The translations under genes were made by a program, and so were the position numbers. 64,000 bases of DNA from Croceibacterium_A sp039920345 (GTDB taxonomy: Bacteria > Pseudomonadota > Alphaproteobacteria > Sphingomonadales > Sphingomonadaceae), in the NCBI GenBank assembly GCA_039920345.1, contig JBDSDZ010000036.1, forward strand, positions 1 to 64,000. The letters are read 5' to 3'. Below the pieces are notes generated by a model. The model was not told where the DNA came from. It saw only the letters and a program-made list of their open reading frames with translations, and did not search any database. Position 1 is the first letter of the stretch; every line of letters starts with the position of its first letter. Below are positions 1 to 7,973 of this stretch, in pieces.

Positions 1-864
1 GTCAAGGGCATCTTCGAGGAGCGGGCGCGCGAACTGCTGGGACGGTTGCGCGAGCACGACACCGTCGATGCCGTGGGCGATGTCAGCCAGGCCTACGTGT
101 TCCAGGTGCTGCCCGATATCCTCGGCCTGCCCGAGCAAGGGCGCGAGCACATGCACGGCTTTTCGGAAATGGTCTGGGCCACGATGGGCCCGACCGGCGC
201 GCTTTTCGACCAGGCGATGGCGCACGATTATTCGGCGGTGTTCGAATGGCTCGAAACCCAGTGCGATCGCGGTGCGCTCGACTCGGACGGGATCGGCGAG
301 CAGATCTATGCCGCGTCCGACAATGGCCAGGTCACGCTGGCCGAAGCCAAGCTGCTGCTGCAGACGGTGCTCAGCGCCGGGGCTGACACCACCTTCATCA
401 CCATGGCCAATGCGCTCAGGGCGTGGGCACTGTTCCCGGACGAATACGTGAAACTACGTAACGAGCCCAAGAAGGTCCGCGCTGCGTTCGACGAATCGCT
501 GCGCTGGGATGCGCCCAGCCGGATGGCCGGACGCATCGCCACGCGCGATGTCGAGATTGACGATTACGTGATCCCCGCCGGCACACGCTGCGGGCTGATG
601 TTCGCCGCCGCCAACCGCGATCCGCGCTTCTGGGATGCGCCGGAGGACTACCGGCTCGACCGCGACACCAAGCACTCGCTCGGCTGGGGCTACGGCGTCC
701 ATGGCTGTGTGGGCCGGGTCCTGGCGCAGATGGAAGCGAGCGCGCTGCTGGGCGAAATCGTCCGCCAGGTGGAGCGCATCGAGATCGCTGGTCCTTACGA
801 GCCGTGGATGACCACTGTCGGCCACGGCCCGATCCGCCAGCCGATCAAGCTCATCTTCGCTTGA
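1..864 (+). CDS. cytochrome P450 (5'-partial, cut by window edge)
   Basis: The frame is open from base 1, so only the last 287 residues are visible; an internal TTG at 46 is not the real start. The I-helix oxygen-binding motif AGADTT, the K-helix E-x-x-R (ESLR) and the haem loop GWGYGVHGC with the axial Cys, followed by VGRVLA, mark a soluble bacterial P450. Such enzymes hydroxylate small organic substrates using electrons from ferredoxin or a reductase; no redox partner lies in the window. It sits 7 bp before a metallo-hydrolase and a dehydrogenase on the same strand, so it probably opens or belongs to a catabolic operon. Substrate unknown. Confidence 0.93.
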   Translation, partial: VKGIFEERARELLGRLREHDTVDAVGDVSQAYVFQVLPDILGLPEQGREHMHGFSEMVWATMGPTGALFDQAMAHDYSAVFEWLETQCDRGALDSDGIGEQIYAASDNGQVTLAEAKLLLQTVLSAGADTTFITMANALRAWALFPDEYVKLRNEPKKVRAAFDESLRWDAPSRMAGRIATRDVEIDDYVIPAGTRCGLMFAAANRDPRFWDAPEDYRLDRDTKHSLGWGYGVHGCVGRVLAQMEASALLGEIVRQVERIEIAGPYEPWMTTVGHGPIRQPIKLIFA

Positions 865-871
865 GTTAACC

Positions 872-1684
872 ATGGTCGCCCCCGTCACCCGTATCGATGC
901 GATCCGCTACGCCCGCCACGAGCGGACGGCGGTTAACAATTTTTCGCGTGCCGTCGATGACCATGACTTGCCGATGCCGCTCGATTATTTCGTGTGGGCG
1001 ATCCACCGCGCGGATGGCGAGCCGCCGGTTATCGTCGACACCGGGTTCGGCGAGGCGGCGGCGGTGGCGCGCGGGCGGATCATCACCCGCCCGGTGATCG
1101 AAGGCTTGCGCGATGCGGGGATCGATCACCTCTCAGTCGAGGATGTGATCCTGACCCACCTGCATTACGATCACGCCGGCTCGCTCGGCACCTTCCCCAA
1201 CGCCCGCTTCCACGTGCAGGACGCCGAACTGGCCTTCGCCACCAGCCGCCAGGTGTGCGACCGCGATGTGCGCGCGCCCTTCGATGGCGAGCCGGTCGCG
1301 CAACTGGTGCGCAAGCTCTACAACGACCACGTGGTGTTCCATGACGGTGACAGTGCGTTCGCGCCGGGCATCGCGCTGCGTCTGTGCGACGGGCACACGG
1401 CGGGCCTGCAGGCGGTGTGCTGCGAAACGCAGCGCGGCACCGTGGTCCTCGCCAGCGACGCTGCGCATCTTTACGCCAACCTGACGCGGCGCATCCCCTT
1501 CCCGATCTTCATCGACGAGCCCGCCTATGGCCGCGCGCAGGAACGGGTGATGCAACTGGCGGGCGGCTCACTCGACCATGTGATCCCCGGGCACGACCCG
1601 CTGGTGCTGGCCTGCTTTCCGGGCGAAAAAGATATCGCGCGGGTCGATCTCGCGCCGCACACTTCGATCGCGGAGACACAATGA
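872..1684 (+). CDS. MBL-fold metallo-hydrolase (lactonase-like)
   Basis: A 270-residue protein with the metallo-beta-lactamase signature H-x-H-x-D-H (HLHYDHAG, about residues 93-98), later metal-ligand His/Asp candidates (DGHTAG; SDAAH) and a C-terminal PGHDP. It resembles the N-acyl-homoserine-lactone lactonase branch of the superfamily, but that branch also contains many catabolic lactonases and esterases. Its stop overlaps the next start by 4 bp (ATGA), so it is coupled to the dehydrogenase downstream. In this context ring-opening or ester hydrolysis of a P450 product is more plausible than quorum quenching; that is inference. Confidence 0.85.
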   Translation: MVAPVTRIDAIRYARHERTAVNNFSRAVDDHDLPMPLDYFVWAIHRADGEPPVIVDTGFGEAAAVARGRIITRPVIEGLRDAGIDHLSVEDVILTHLHYDHAGSLGTFPNARFHVQDAELAFATSRQVCDRDVRAPFDGEPVAQLVRKLYNDHVVFHDGDSAFAPGIALRLCDGHTAGLQAVCCETQRGTVVLASDAAHLYANLTRRIPFPIFIDEPAYGRAQERVMQLAGGSLDHVIPGHDPLVLACFPGEKDIARVDLAPHTSIAETQ

Positions 1685-2577
1685 GCAGTTCCGGGACGAC
1701 CGTTGGATTCCTTGGCCTCGGCCGCATGGGCGCGGGCATGTCGGCGCGGCTGATCGGCCACTGCGACCGGCTGCTGGTGCATGACATCTCTGCCGATGCT
1801 GTCGCCGCGCTGGTGGCGCAAGGGGCCGAGGCCGCCGGGTCTGCCAAAGCGCTGGGCGCGCAGTGCGACATGGTCTTCACCAGCCTGCCGACCCCGGCCA
1901 TCGTGCGCGAAGCCTTCGCCGCAATCGTTGGCGGCGGGAGCCCGCTCGTGGTGTGCGACCTGTCCACTTCCGGCCCCAAGCTGGCGCTTGAACTGCACCA
2001 GATGCTGGCGCCGCGCGGAGTAGCCAGTTTCGACGCGCCGGTATCGGGCGGCATTGCCCGCGCGCATGACGGCACGCTGTCGCTGATGGTTGGCGGGCCG
2101 CAAGCCGAATACGAGGCGCTTCGCCCGCTGCTCGAACGCATGGGCAAGGCGTTCTACATGGGCGAGACGCCCGGCGCGGGCCAGACGATGAAGCTGGTCA
2201 ACAACTTGCTCGGCGCGGTCGCCATCGGAGTCACGGCCGAAGGCATGGCGTTCGGGATCAAGGCCGGGCTCGATCCGGCGCGGATGATCGAGGTGCTCAA
2301 CCAGTCCACCGGGGTCAATTCCGCCACCCGCGACAAGTGGCCCAAGTCGGTTCTCCCGCGCACTTTCGATTTCGGCTTCGCGGCCGCGCTCAGCCTCAAG
2401 GACACCCGCCTGCTGATGGACGAAGCGGCTGCCGCCGATGTGCCGCTGCCGCTGGGCGCGATCATGCAAGACTACCTCGAACGCACGCTCGCCCGCGAAG
2501 GCCCGGAGGCGGATTTCACCGCCATCGCCAAAGTGGTGGAGGAAGCCGCCGGGCTCGATCCCGAACGGCAAGCCTAG
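1681..2577 (+). CDS. NAD(P)-dependent oxidoreductase, 3-hydroxyisobutyrate dehydrogenase family
   Basis: 298 residues from ATG 1681, which overlaps the previous stop (ATGA). N-terminal Rossmann fold with GFLGLGRMG (residues 9-17), the substrate-binding signature DAPVSGG and the catalytic-lysine segment GQTMKLVNN are diagnostic of the beta-hydroxyacid dehydrogenase family (3-hydroxyisobutyrate, tartronate semialdehyde, 6-phosphogluconate-like). It would oxidise a hydroxy acid or reduce an aldehyde acid in the cytosol. An upstream in-frame extension exists but runs inside the MBL gene. Its stop shares the bases CTAG with the stop of the convergent gene at 2574. Exact substrate unknown. Confidence 0.88.
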   Translation: MSSSGTTVGFLGLGRMGAGMSARLIGHCDRLLVHDISADAVAALVAQGAEAAGSAKALGAQCDMVFTSLPTPAIVREAFAAIVGGGSPLVVCDLSTSGPKLALELHQMLAPRGVASFDAPVSGGIARAHDGTLSLMVGGPQAEYEALRPLLERMGKAFYMGETPGAGQTMKLVNNLLGAVAIGVTAEGMAFGIKAGLDPARMIEVLNQSTGVNSATRDKWPKSVLPRTFDFGFAAALSLKDTRLLMDEAAAADVPLPLGAIMQDYLERTLAREGPEADFTAIAKVVEEAAGLDPERQA

Positions 2578-3386
2578 CGCCGATTGAGCCACCCGCGGGC
2601 GCGCGCCACCGCGACGTAAGAGGCACTCACCGCGAACCGGTCACCGCAAGCCATGAGCCGCCAGCTGCGCCCTTCGCGCTCGGCCCGTTCGACGGCCTCG
2701 TCGGCGATCCAGCTTCCCCGGTGGACCTGCAGCCCGTCACACTCGGCCAGCTCGCCCAGCGCATCGCCGAAGCGGCACAGCACCAGCCGCTGCGAACCCC
2801 CGGCAAGGTAGGCGCGGCAGTAATGGTCTTCGGCCTTGATCGCCCTGATGTCAGCGGGCCGAAGCCCCGCGCGCACCAGCGGTCCGCCGAGCCGCGCCTG
2901 TTCGACCCGCCGCGCCGCGGCGATCCGGCCGTGGCGGAGAATCGCGGCGCCGACGGATAGTACCCCGCTTATCGCCAGCGCCTTGGCCCACGTCTCGCCG
3001 TGCGCCAGGCTGGCTTCGACTCCGACAATTCGCAGGATCGCAGCGATCTCCAGCGGCAGCGGCAAGTTGAGCGCCACCGCGCCGATCACGGCGGCGAGCC
3101 ACAGGTTTAACCCGCGCGACACGCTCCACGACAACCACAGGCGCCACTTGAGCAGGCTCCAGCCCATCAACAGCAGCCAGAACAGCGCGCGCTGGGGCAG
3201 CGGCAGGGCCTCGGTCGAAAACGCGCCCGATATGATCGCGATGGCGCAGGCGGCAAGGCACGACAGCTCGAGCGTCGGGAAGGCTGGCCAGCCCGATGCC
3301 TGTTTCGCGAAGCGATCGGCGCGCTTGGCGAATTGGGACTTGCCGCTCGATCCAGGGAAGGCACGGTTCATCCGGGTATCTGGCAT
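2574..3386 (-). CDS. membrane-anchored LytTR DNA-binding protein
   Basis: 270 residues from ATG 3386 (ATG 3371 is an alternative; earlier starts would run into the divergent gene). The first half has about four hydrophobic segments. The last 100 residues form a LytTR-type DNA-binding domain (IRAIKAEDHYCRAYL ... FGDALGEL ... QVHRGSWI). There is no receiver domain, so it is a one-piece membrane regulator rather than a classical response regulator. Its start lies only 38 bp from the divergent secreted-protein gene at 3425, so those two may share a control region. Confidence 0.8.
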   Translation of the reverse strand: MPDTRMNRAFPGSSGKSQFAKRADRFAKQASGWPAFPTLELSCLAACAIAIISGAFSTEALPLPQRALFWLLLMGWSLLKWRLWLSWSVSRGLNLWLAAVIGAVALNLPLPLEIAAILRIVGVEASLAHGETWAKALAISGVLSVGAAILRHGRIAAARRVEQARLGGPLVRAGLRPADIRAIKAEDHYCRAYLAGGSQRLVLCRFGDALGELAECDGLQVHRGSWIADEAVERAEREGRSWRLMACGDRFAVSASYVAVARARGWLNRR

Positions 3387-3424
3387 CGTTGCCAGGCCGC
3401 ACGCAACAACGAAGGACACGATCG

Positions 3425-4012
3425 ATGAAGCATTGGGGACGAATTGCGATACCGGCGCTAGGAGCGGCGCTGGCAATGGCCGTGCTTCCGGCAGCCACTT
3501 GGGCGCAGCAACCCGATGCGGCGGCGCTGATCGCCAGCGAGCAAGCGGCCATGGCCAAGTTCGCCTGGATGGACGGCGAGTGGCGCGGGCTCGCTGTCAC
3601 CCAGACGGCCACTGGCGAACATCGCGTGACCCAGACCGAGCGCATCGGCAACCTGCTCGACGGGACCATCAAGCTGGTCGAAGGGCGCGGGTTCAACCCT
3701 GATGGCAGCAAGGGTTTCAACGCGTTTGGGGTGATCGCCTATGATCCTGCGGCACAGACCTTCGCCTTTACGTCGCACGCGCAGGGCCAATCCGGCTCAT
3801 TCGTCATGACCCCGCACGACAACGGCTATGTATGGGAGATTCCCGCCGGACCGATGACGATCCGCTACACCGCCAACCTGGCGAACGGCACCTGGACCGA
3901 GATTGGCGAACGGATCATACCCGGCCGCCCCCCGGTCAAGTTCTTCGAGATGAACTTGCACCGGCTGGGTGATTCGGCGTGGCCGGGCGCCGGCGCGATG
4001 ACCGCGCAGTAA
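3425..4012 (+). CDS. exported protein, DUF1579-like beta-barrel
   Basis: 195 residues from ATG 3425. A clean Sec signal peptide (GAALAMAVLPAATWAQQ) predicts periplasmic export. The mature part (W-M-x-G-E-W-R-G start, alternating hydrophobic strands, T-E-R-I-G-N-L-L-D-G) resembles DUF1579/THAP4-like small beta-barrel proteins often annotated as hypothetical. No catalytic residues can be assigned. It is divergent from the LytTR membrane regulator with a 38-bp gap, which suggests co-regulation. Confidence 0.7.
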   Translation: MKHWGRIAIPALGAALAMAVLPAATWAQQPDAAALIASEQAAMAKFAWMDGEWRGLAVTQTATGEHRVTQTERIGNLLDGTIKLVEGRGFNPDGSKGFNAFGVIAYDPAAQTFAFTSHAQGQSGSFVMTPHDNGYVWEIPAGPMTIRYTANLANGTWTEIGERIIPGRPPVKFFEMNLHRLGDSAWPGAGAMTAQ

Positions 4013-4019
4013 GCGCTGA

Positions 4020-4283
4020 TCAGGTGGCGGCGGGCTTGGCGCGCGCCGTGCGCGGCTTTGCTGCCCGCTTGCGCGCGGGGGCCGGCTTTTTCGCTTCTTC
4101 CTTGTCGCTCTGCTTCTTGAGCAGGTAGCCGCCGGCCGTAAGCGCAATCAGCAGCGGCAGGCTGGCGCGCCTGAGCACCGTGGCCGCAACGACGCCGAGC
4201 AGCGCGCCGCTGGCGCCGCCGACTTTGTCTGTATGGTCTGCCGCCTGCGCGCCGACGAGGCCGCCGAGAATCTTGCTGAGCAT
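4020..4283 (-). CDS. small membrane protein with Lys/Ala-rich tail
   Basis: 87 residues. ATG 4283 is preceded by a good GGAGAA ribosome site, so the longer frame from 4307 is not used. It has two weak hydrophobic stretches (GALLGVVAATVL and LPLLIALTAGGYLL), then a basic low-complexity tail rich in K, R, A and P after residue 60. Family unknown. Convergent with the DUF1579-like gene, 7 bp between stops. Confidence 0.6.
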   Translation of the reverse strand: MLSKILGGLVGAQAADHTDKVGGASGALLGVVAATVLRRASLPLLIALTAGGYLLKKQSDKEEAKKPAPARKRAAKPRTARAKPAAT

Positions 4284-4399
4284 CGTAATTCTCCTGATCG
4301 TTTTCACAGCAACCCTTCGTTACCGCTGCTGGTTCCTTGCGGCCTTGCGCTGGGTAGCGATGGCGCGATAGATGCGCGGCACGTTTGCAGGAGCCTGCC

Positions 4400-5275
4400 A
4401 TGTCCAAGTTCGTCATCCAGCCGCACTTCCGCCTCCACGAATGGGTGGCCGAGGAGAAGGGCTACTTTGCCGATGAAGGGCTCGATTACGAGTTCCGCGA
4501 AACCTTCGATTCGAAAAAGGGCAGCAACCACCATCAGGGTAACAAAGTCGGCGCCTATCAGTCGTTCGAGAAGGGCCGTGAAGGCGATGTTTCGTGCGCC
4601 TGCCACTGGACGGTCAATGTCGCGGCGGCGGCGGGCCACGGGCGGTTGTTCGCCGATGCCTATTCGCTCAGCCCGTGCGCCGTATTCGTGCCCGAGGAAT
4701 CGCCGATCCGCACCCCGGCCGATCTGGCGGGCGTGCCGATCTCGGTCGGCTACCAGTCGGGCAGCCATTATTCGACCATCCAGGCGCTCGAAGCCTATCT
4801 GCCGAGCGACCAGATCAACCTCAGCTTTGCCGACGGGATGCTGTTCAGCCGCCTCGAACTGCTGATCGACCGCAAGGTCCCGGCCGCCTCGCTGTTCAGC
4901 GGGCCGTATTACTTCCTCGAGCAACTCGGCTTCAGGAAGATCATCGACAGCACCTTCATGATGGCCTCGATGATCAAGGGCGAGCCCGACATGGAAGACG
5001 TGCGCAAGTATTACGCCGCGTTGCGCCGTGCACAGCACGACATCGACCTGCGGCCCGAGCTCTACACGCGGTTCTACAAGAACGAATTCCCGGTCCGCTT
5101 CCACGACCAGATCGACACCGGCCGCTGGGGCCCGGGCGAACGGATCGTGTTCGAGCCCTATTCGCGCGATGCGTTCGAGGATTCGCAGGCCTGGATCGCC
5201 GAGCGCGACATCTTCCCGGATGGCGACCTTGGCAGCCGGGGCTATGCGGATTCGATCCTGACGCTGGTGGATTAG
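4400..5275 (+). CDS. NMT1/THI5-like periplasmic-binding-fold protein without signal peptide
   Basis: 291 residues; ATG 4400 follows AGGAG at a normal distance. The protein has the type 2 periplasmic-binding fold of the NMT1/THI5-like family (residues 10-25 around LHEWVAEEKGYFADEGL; later IRTPADLAGVPISVGYQSGSHY). There is no signal peptide, lipobox or neighbouring ABC permease. Cytosolic members of this fold include 4,5-dihydroxyphthalate decarboxylase and THI5, so an enzyme or cytosolic sensor in the catabolic cluster is possible. Convergent with the SDR gene; 6 bp separate the stops. Confidence 0.75.
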   Translation: MSKFVIQPHFRLHEWVAEEKGYFADEGLDYEFRETFDSKKGSNHHQGNKVGAYQSFEKGREGDVSCACHWTVNVAAAAGHGRLFADAYSLSPCAVFVPEESPIRTPADLAGVPISVGYQSGSHYSTIQALEAYLPSDQINLSFADGMLFSRLELLIDRKVPAASLFSGPYYFLEQLGFRKIIDSTFMMASMIKGEPDMEDVRKYYAALRRAQHDIDLRPELYTRFYKNEFPVRFHDQIDTGRWGPGERIVFEPYSRDAFEDSQAWIAERDIFPDGDLGSRGYADSILTLVD

Positions 5276-5281
5276 CGCGCC

Positions 5282-6067
5282 TCAGATATCGTTGCGGATG
5301 GTAGCCAGCGCGCCGCCGTCGATTTCCCACTTGGCGCCGTTGACGTAGCTCGCCTCGTCCGAAAGCAGGAAGCTGACCACGTCGCCCACTTCGCGCGGCT
5401 GGCCGACGCGGTTGAGGGTGGCGACTTCGCCGAGCTTCTTCATCCCCGCGGCGACATCGTCGAACATCTGTTCGAGCATCCCGACCAGCAGCGGGGTTTC
5501 GATCACGCCGGGCATCACGCAGTTTACCCGCACCCCCTTTTGCGCGACTTCGCTGGCGGCGGTGCGGGTCAGCCCGACCGCGCCGTGCTTGGCCGCGTTG
5601 TAAGCGCAGGCGCCCGCGAGGCCGCGCTCCGAACCGATGCTGGCGGTGTTGACCACCGCCCCGCTGCCGCGCTTGACCATGTCGGGCAGCACGAACCGCA
5701 AGCCCAGGAACATGCCGCGCAAGTTCACGTGCAACACGCGGTCGAACATCGCGATGTCGTATTCATGCGTCGGCGCAAGGTCGCCTTCGATGCCGGCGTT
5801 GTTGAAGAACCCGTCGACATGGCCGAACGCCTTCAGCGCGGCCGCGGCATAAGCCTCGACCTGTTTTTCGTCGGCGCAATCGCCGTGGTGGCCGATGACG
5901 TCGTGCCCGGCGTCGGACAGCGTGCGGACGCGATCCTCCAGCCCCTTGGCGTTGATATCGACCAGCATCACTTTGGCGCCTTCGCGGGCAAGGATTTCGC
6001 TGGTCGCATAACCGATCGCCCCGGCAGCCCCGGTCACCAGCATGGTCTTGCCCTCGTGGCGCTTCAT
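5282..6067 (-). CDS. SDR family NAD(P)-dependent oxidoreductase
   Basis: 261-residue classical short-chain dehydrogenase: cofactor motif TGAAGAIG (12-19), NNAG (89-92), catalytic Ser143, Tyr156 and Lys160 (YNAAK), and Asp37 after beta-2 (LVDIN), which favours NAD over NADP. It starts with ATG overlapping the stop of the 71-residue gene upstream (6064-6067). Likely an alcohol/ketone oxidoreductase in the catabolic pathway; substrate unknown. Confidence 0.92.
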   Translation of the reverse strand: MKRHEGKTMLVTGAAGAIGYATSEILAREGAKVMLVDINAKGLEDRVRTLSDAGHDVIGHHGDCADEKQVEAYAAAALKAFGHVDGFFNNAGIEGDLAPTHEYDIAMFDRVLHVNLRGMFLGLRFVLPDMVKRGSGAVVNTASIGSERGLAGACAYNAAKHGAVGLTRTAASEVAQKGVRVNCVMPGVIETPLLVGMLEQMFDDVAAGMKKLGEVATLNRVGQPREVGDVVSFLLSDEASYVNGAKWEIDGGALATIRNDI

Positions 6068-6279
6068 TTCTTCTCTCCCTTGCGGAATGGCAACGTGAGC
6101 AGGAACAGCACCAGCCTGGGCGTCAGCAGCTTGCGGAACGCGCGGGCTTCCACCGGGGTCAACGTGGCGGCCATCGGCATGGTGCCAAACACCTTGCCCT
6201 TGAGCACGAGGTTATCGCCCTGCCGTTCGACCTTGGTCACCTGCATCAGTTCGGATTTGTCGGCGGCGTAGATCTTCAC
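6064..6279 (-). CDS. small conserved-looking hypothetical protein
   Basis: 71 residues, translationally coupled (4-bp overlap) to the SDR gene. The N-terminal half is a small beta-rich segment (LMQVTKVERQGDNLVLKGKV) and the C-terminal half contains one hydrophobic stretch (LVLFLLTLPFRKG) that may anchor it in the membrane. I do not recognise a function. It follows a GGAGGAGGC ribosome site. The tight coupling suggests a role in the same pathway. Confidence 0.6.
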   Translation of the reverse strand: MKIYAADKSELMQVTKVERQGDNLVLKGKVFGTMPMAATLTPVEARAFRKLLTPRLVLFLLTLPFRKGEKK

Positions 6280-6296
6280 CAGCCTCCTCCTGTTTC

Positions 6297-6374
6297 GTCA
6301 TCCCGGGCTTGACCCGGGATCCCGCTTCCTGAACCGGCGCCAAAGCGAGCGGGACCCCGGATCAAGTTCGGGGC
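6297..6374 (-). repeat. intergenic inverted repeat (CCCCGGA-type)
   Basis: Left arm contains the perfect hairpin ATCCCGGG-CTTGA-CCCGGGAT. The right arm (about 6347-6374) is its imperfect reverse complement, so the whole unit can form a long stem. The same family occurs at 11275-11357. Such CCGG-rich paired repeats are common between genes in sphingomonads. It sits between two genes of the minus-strand operon. Confidence 0.7.
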
Positions 6375-6400
6375 GAGGTTGAACGGGGAGTGGTGGGGGA

Positions 6401-7963
6401 TCACGCCACCTTGATCCCGTCAAAGTCGATGCCGAGGTCTTCGGCCATGACCATCGCGGTCGCGCGCCCTGCGCCGAACACACCGCCGCCGGGGTGCTGG
6501 AACGGGCCGACGAGGTAGAGCCGCTCGATCCCCGGCACCCGGTACTGGCCGAGCTCGGGCGTCGGGCGGTGCGCGCCCGATTGGTAAGTGGTGGTGGCGA
6601 TGCCGTGCAGGTCACCGCGAAAGAAGCTGGGGCTGGTGCGCTCCATGTCGACCGGGCTGTCGCAGTGATACTCGATCACCACCTCGGGCACGTTCTCGAT
6701 ATACTTGCTCATCTGCGCGATGATGCCGTCGGCGAACTCACCCTTGGTCTCGTCCCAACTGCGCCCGTCGGGGCGCTGGTAGGGGACGTAGTCCCACGCG
6801 TGGAAAATCGCCTTACCTGCGGGCGCGCGGCTTGGATCATGCTGGGTAAGCTGGCCGACGCCGACCAGCGGTGTGGGGCTCATCTGGCCATAGCGCAGTT
6901 CATCGAACGCGCGGCGCATGGCTTCGTAACTGGCCGGCATCAACTCGTACATAACCGCCGAAAGGTCGCCCGCCTTGAACCTGAGCGGCCCGTCGAGCGC
7001 GGCATGGACGGTGAAACAGGCGGCAGGCGTGATGTGCGTGCGCAGCGCATTCTTCGCCACCGTCTGCGAGACCGAGGGCACCATCTCGGGCAGCACGTGC
7101 GGATGGATCGCGCCGATCACGCCGTCGCTGCACGCCAATCGCTCGCCGTCGTCGAGCACGACGCCGGTCGCACGGCTGCCGTCGGTCACGACTTCGCGCA
7201 CCTGGCACTTGGCGCGCACCGTTCCGCCGTGGTCCTCGATGCACGCAATCAGCGCATTGGTGAGCGCGCCCGAACCACCGACCGGCACCCCGAAGCCAAA
7301 CTTCTCGAGGAATCCGAGAAATACGTACGCGCCGATCCCGGTGGCCTTCTCGTCCGGCGAAACCAGGTTCTCGCCCGCCACGCGGCCGAAGTGCGCCTTG
7401 ACCTTCTCGTGCTCGAACAGCTCGTCCATCAGGTCGAACGTGCTCATGCCCATCGTGCGCACGATCTCGCGCCCCTCGGCGCTCTGGTCCATCATCGCGG
7501 TCTGCGCGCCGACGGGCATCGGCGGCGAATAGAGCCCGGCCTGGATCATCGGCAGCCACTCGGCCGCCTGGCGCGACAGCTCGAGGAAGGTGTCCGCATC
7601 CCTGGCGCTGAACCGCCGGATCGCGTCGGCCGACGTTCTGGCGTCACGGTGGAGCGGCAGCGTGGAACCGTCTTCCCATACGCTCATCATCGGCACATCG
7701 GGGAACAGGTAGCTGAGGCCGTACTTCGATTTCAGCCCCAGTTCGTCGTTCAGCAGCAGCGGATTGCCCTGGATGAAGATGTGGCTCATCGAATGCTGAT
7801 CGTGCTTGAAACCGGGCCGGGTAAGCTCGCGCGTGACCACCCCGCCGCCGAACCACGCGTTGCGTTCGAGCACCAGGACCTTGCGCCCCGCTACCGCGAG
7901 ATAGGCGGCGGCGACGAGGCCGTTGTGGCCCGATCCGATGACGATGATGTCGGCGTCACTCAT
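6401..7963 (-). CDS. FAD-dependent oxidoreductase, phytoene desaturase / PYROXD2-like
   Basis: 520 residues. The N-terminal FAD-binding dinucleotide fold GSGHNGLVAAAYLA ... VLVLERN (8-33) and a C-terminal PFQHPGGGVFGAG segment place it in the CrtI-like amine oxidase superfamily, nearest to the PYROXD2-type branch rather than true carotenoid genes. No crtB or other carotenoid genes are nearby. It lies 10 bp downstream of a serine hydrolase gene on the same strand, so it is part of the catabolic operon. It probably performs an FAD-linked dehydrogenation or saturation of the substrate. Confidence 0.85.
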   Translation of the reverse strand: MSDADIIVIGSGHNGLVAAAYLAVAGRKVLVLERNAWFGGGVVTRELTRPGFKHDQHSMSHIFIQGNPLLLNDELGLKSKYGLSYLFPDVPMMSVWEDGSTLPLHRDARTSADAIRRFSARDADTFLELSRQAAEWLPMIQAGLYSPPMPVGAQTAMMDQSAEGREIVRTMGMSTFDLMDELFEHEKVKAHFGRVAGENLVSPDEKATGIGAYVFLGFLEKFGFGVPVGGSGALTNALIACIEDHGGTVRAKCQVREVVTDGSRATGVVLDDGERLACSDGVIGAIHPHVLPEMVPSVSQTVAKNALRTHITPAACFTVHAALDGPLRFKAGDLSAVMYELMPASYEAMRRAFDELRYGQMSPTPLVGVGQLTQHDPSRAPAGKAIFHAWDYVPYQRPDGRSWDETKGEFADGIIAQMSKYIENVPEVVIEYHCDSPVDMERTSPSFFRGDLHGIATTTYQSGAHRPTPELGQYRVPGIERLYLVGPFQHPGGGVFGAGRATAMVMAEDLGIDFDGIKVA

Positions 7964-7973
7964 GCAAATTCCT

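Noticed and set aside
872..1684. Quorum-quenching AHL lactonase
   Set aside because: The metal motif alone does not show AHL specificity; coupling with a P450 and dehydrogenase points to catabolism.
6401..7963. Carotenoid phytoene desaturase crtI
   Set aside because: No carotenoid genes nearby and the C-terminal pattern fits PYROXD2-like oxidoreductases better.
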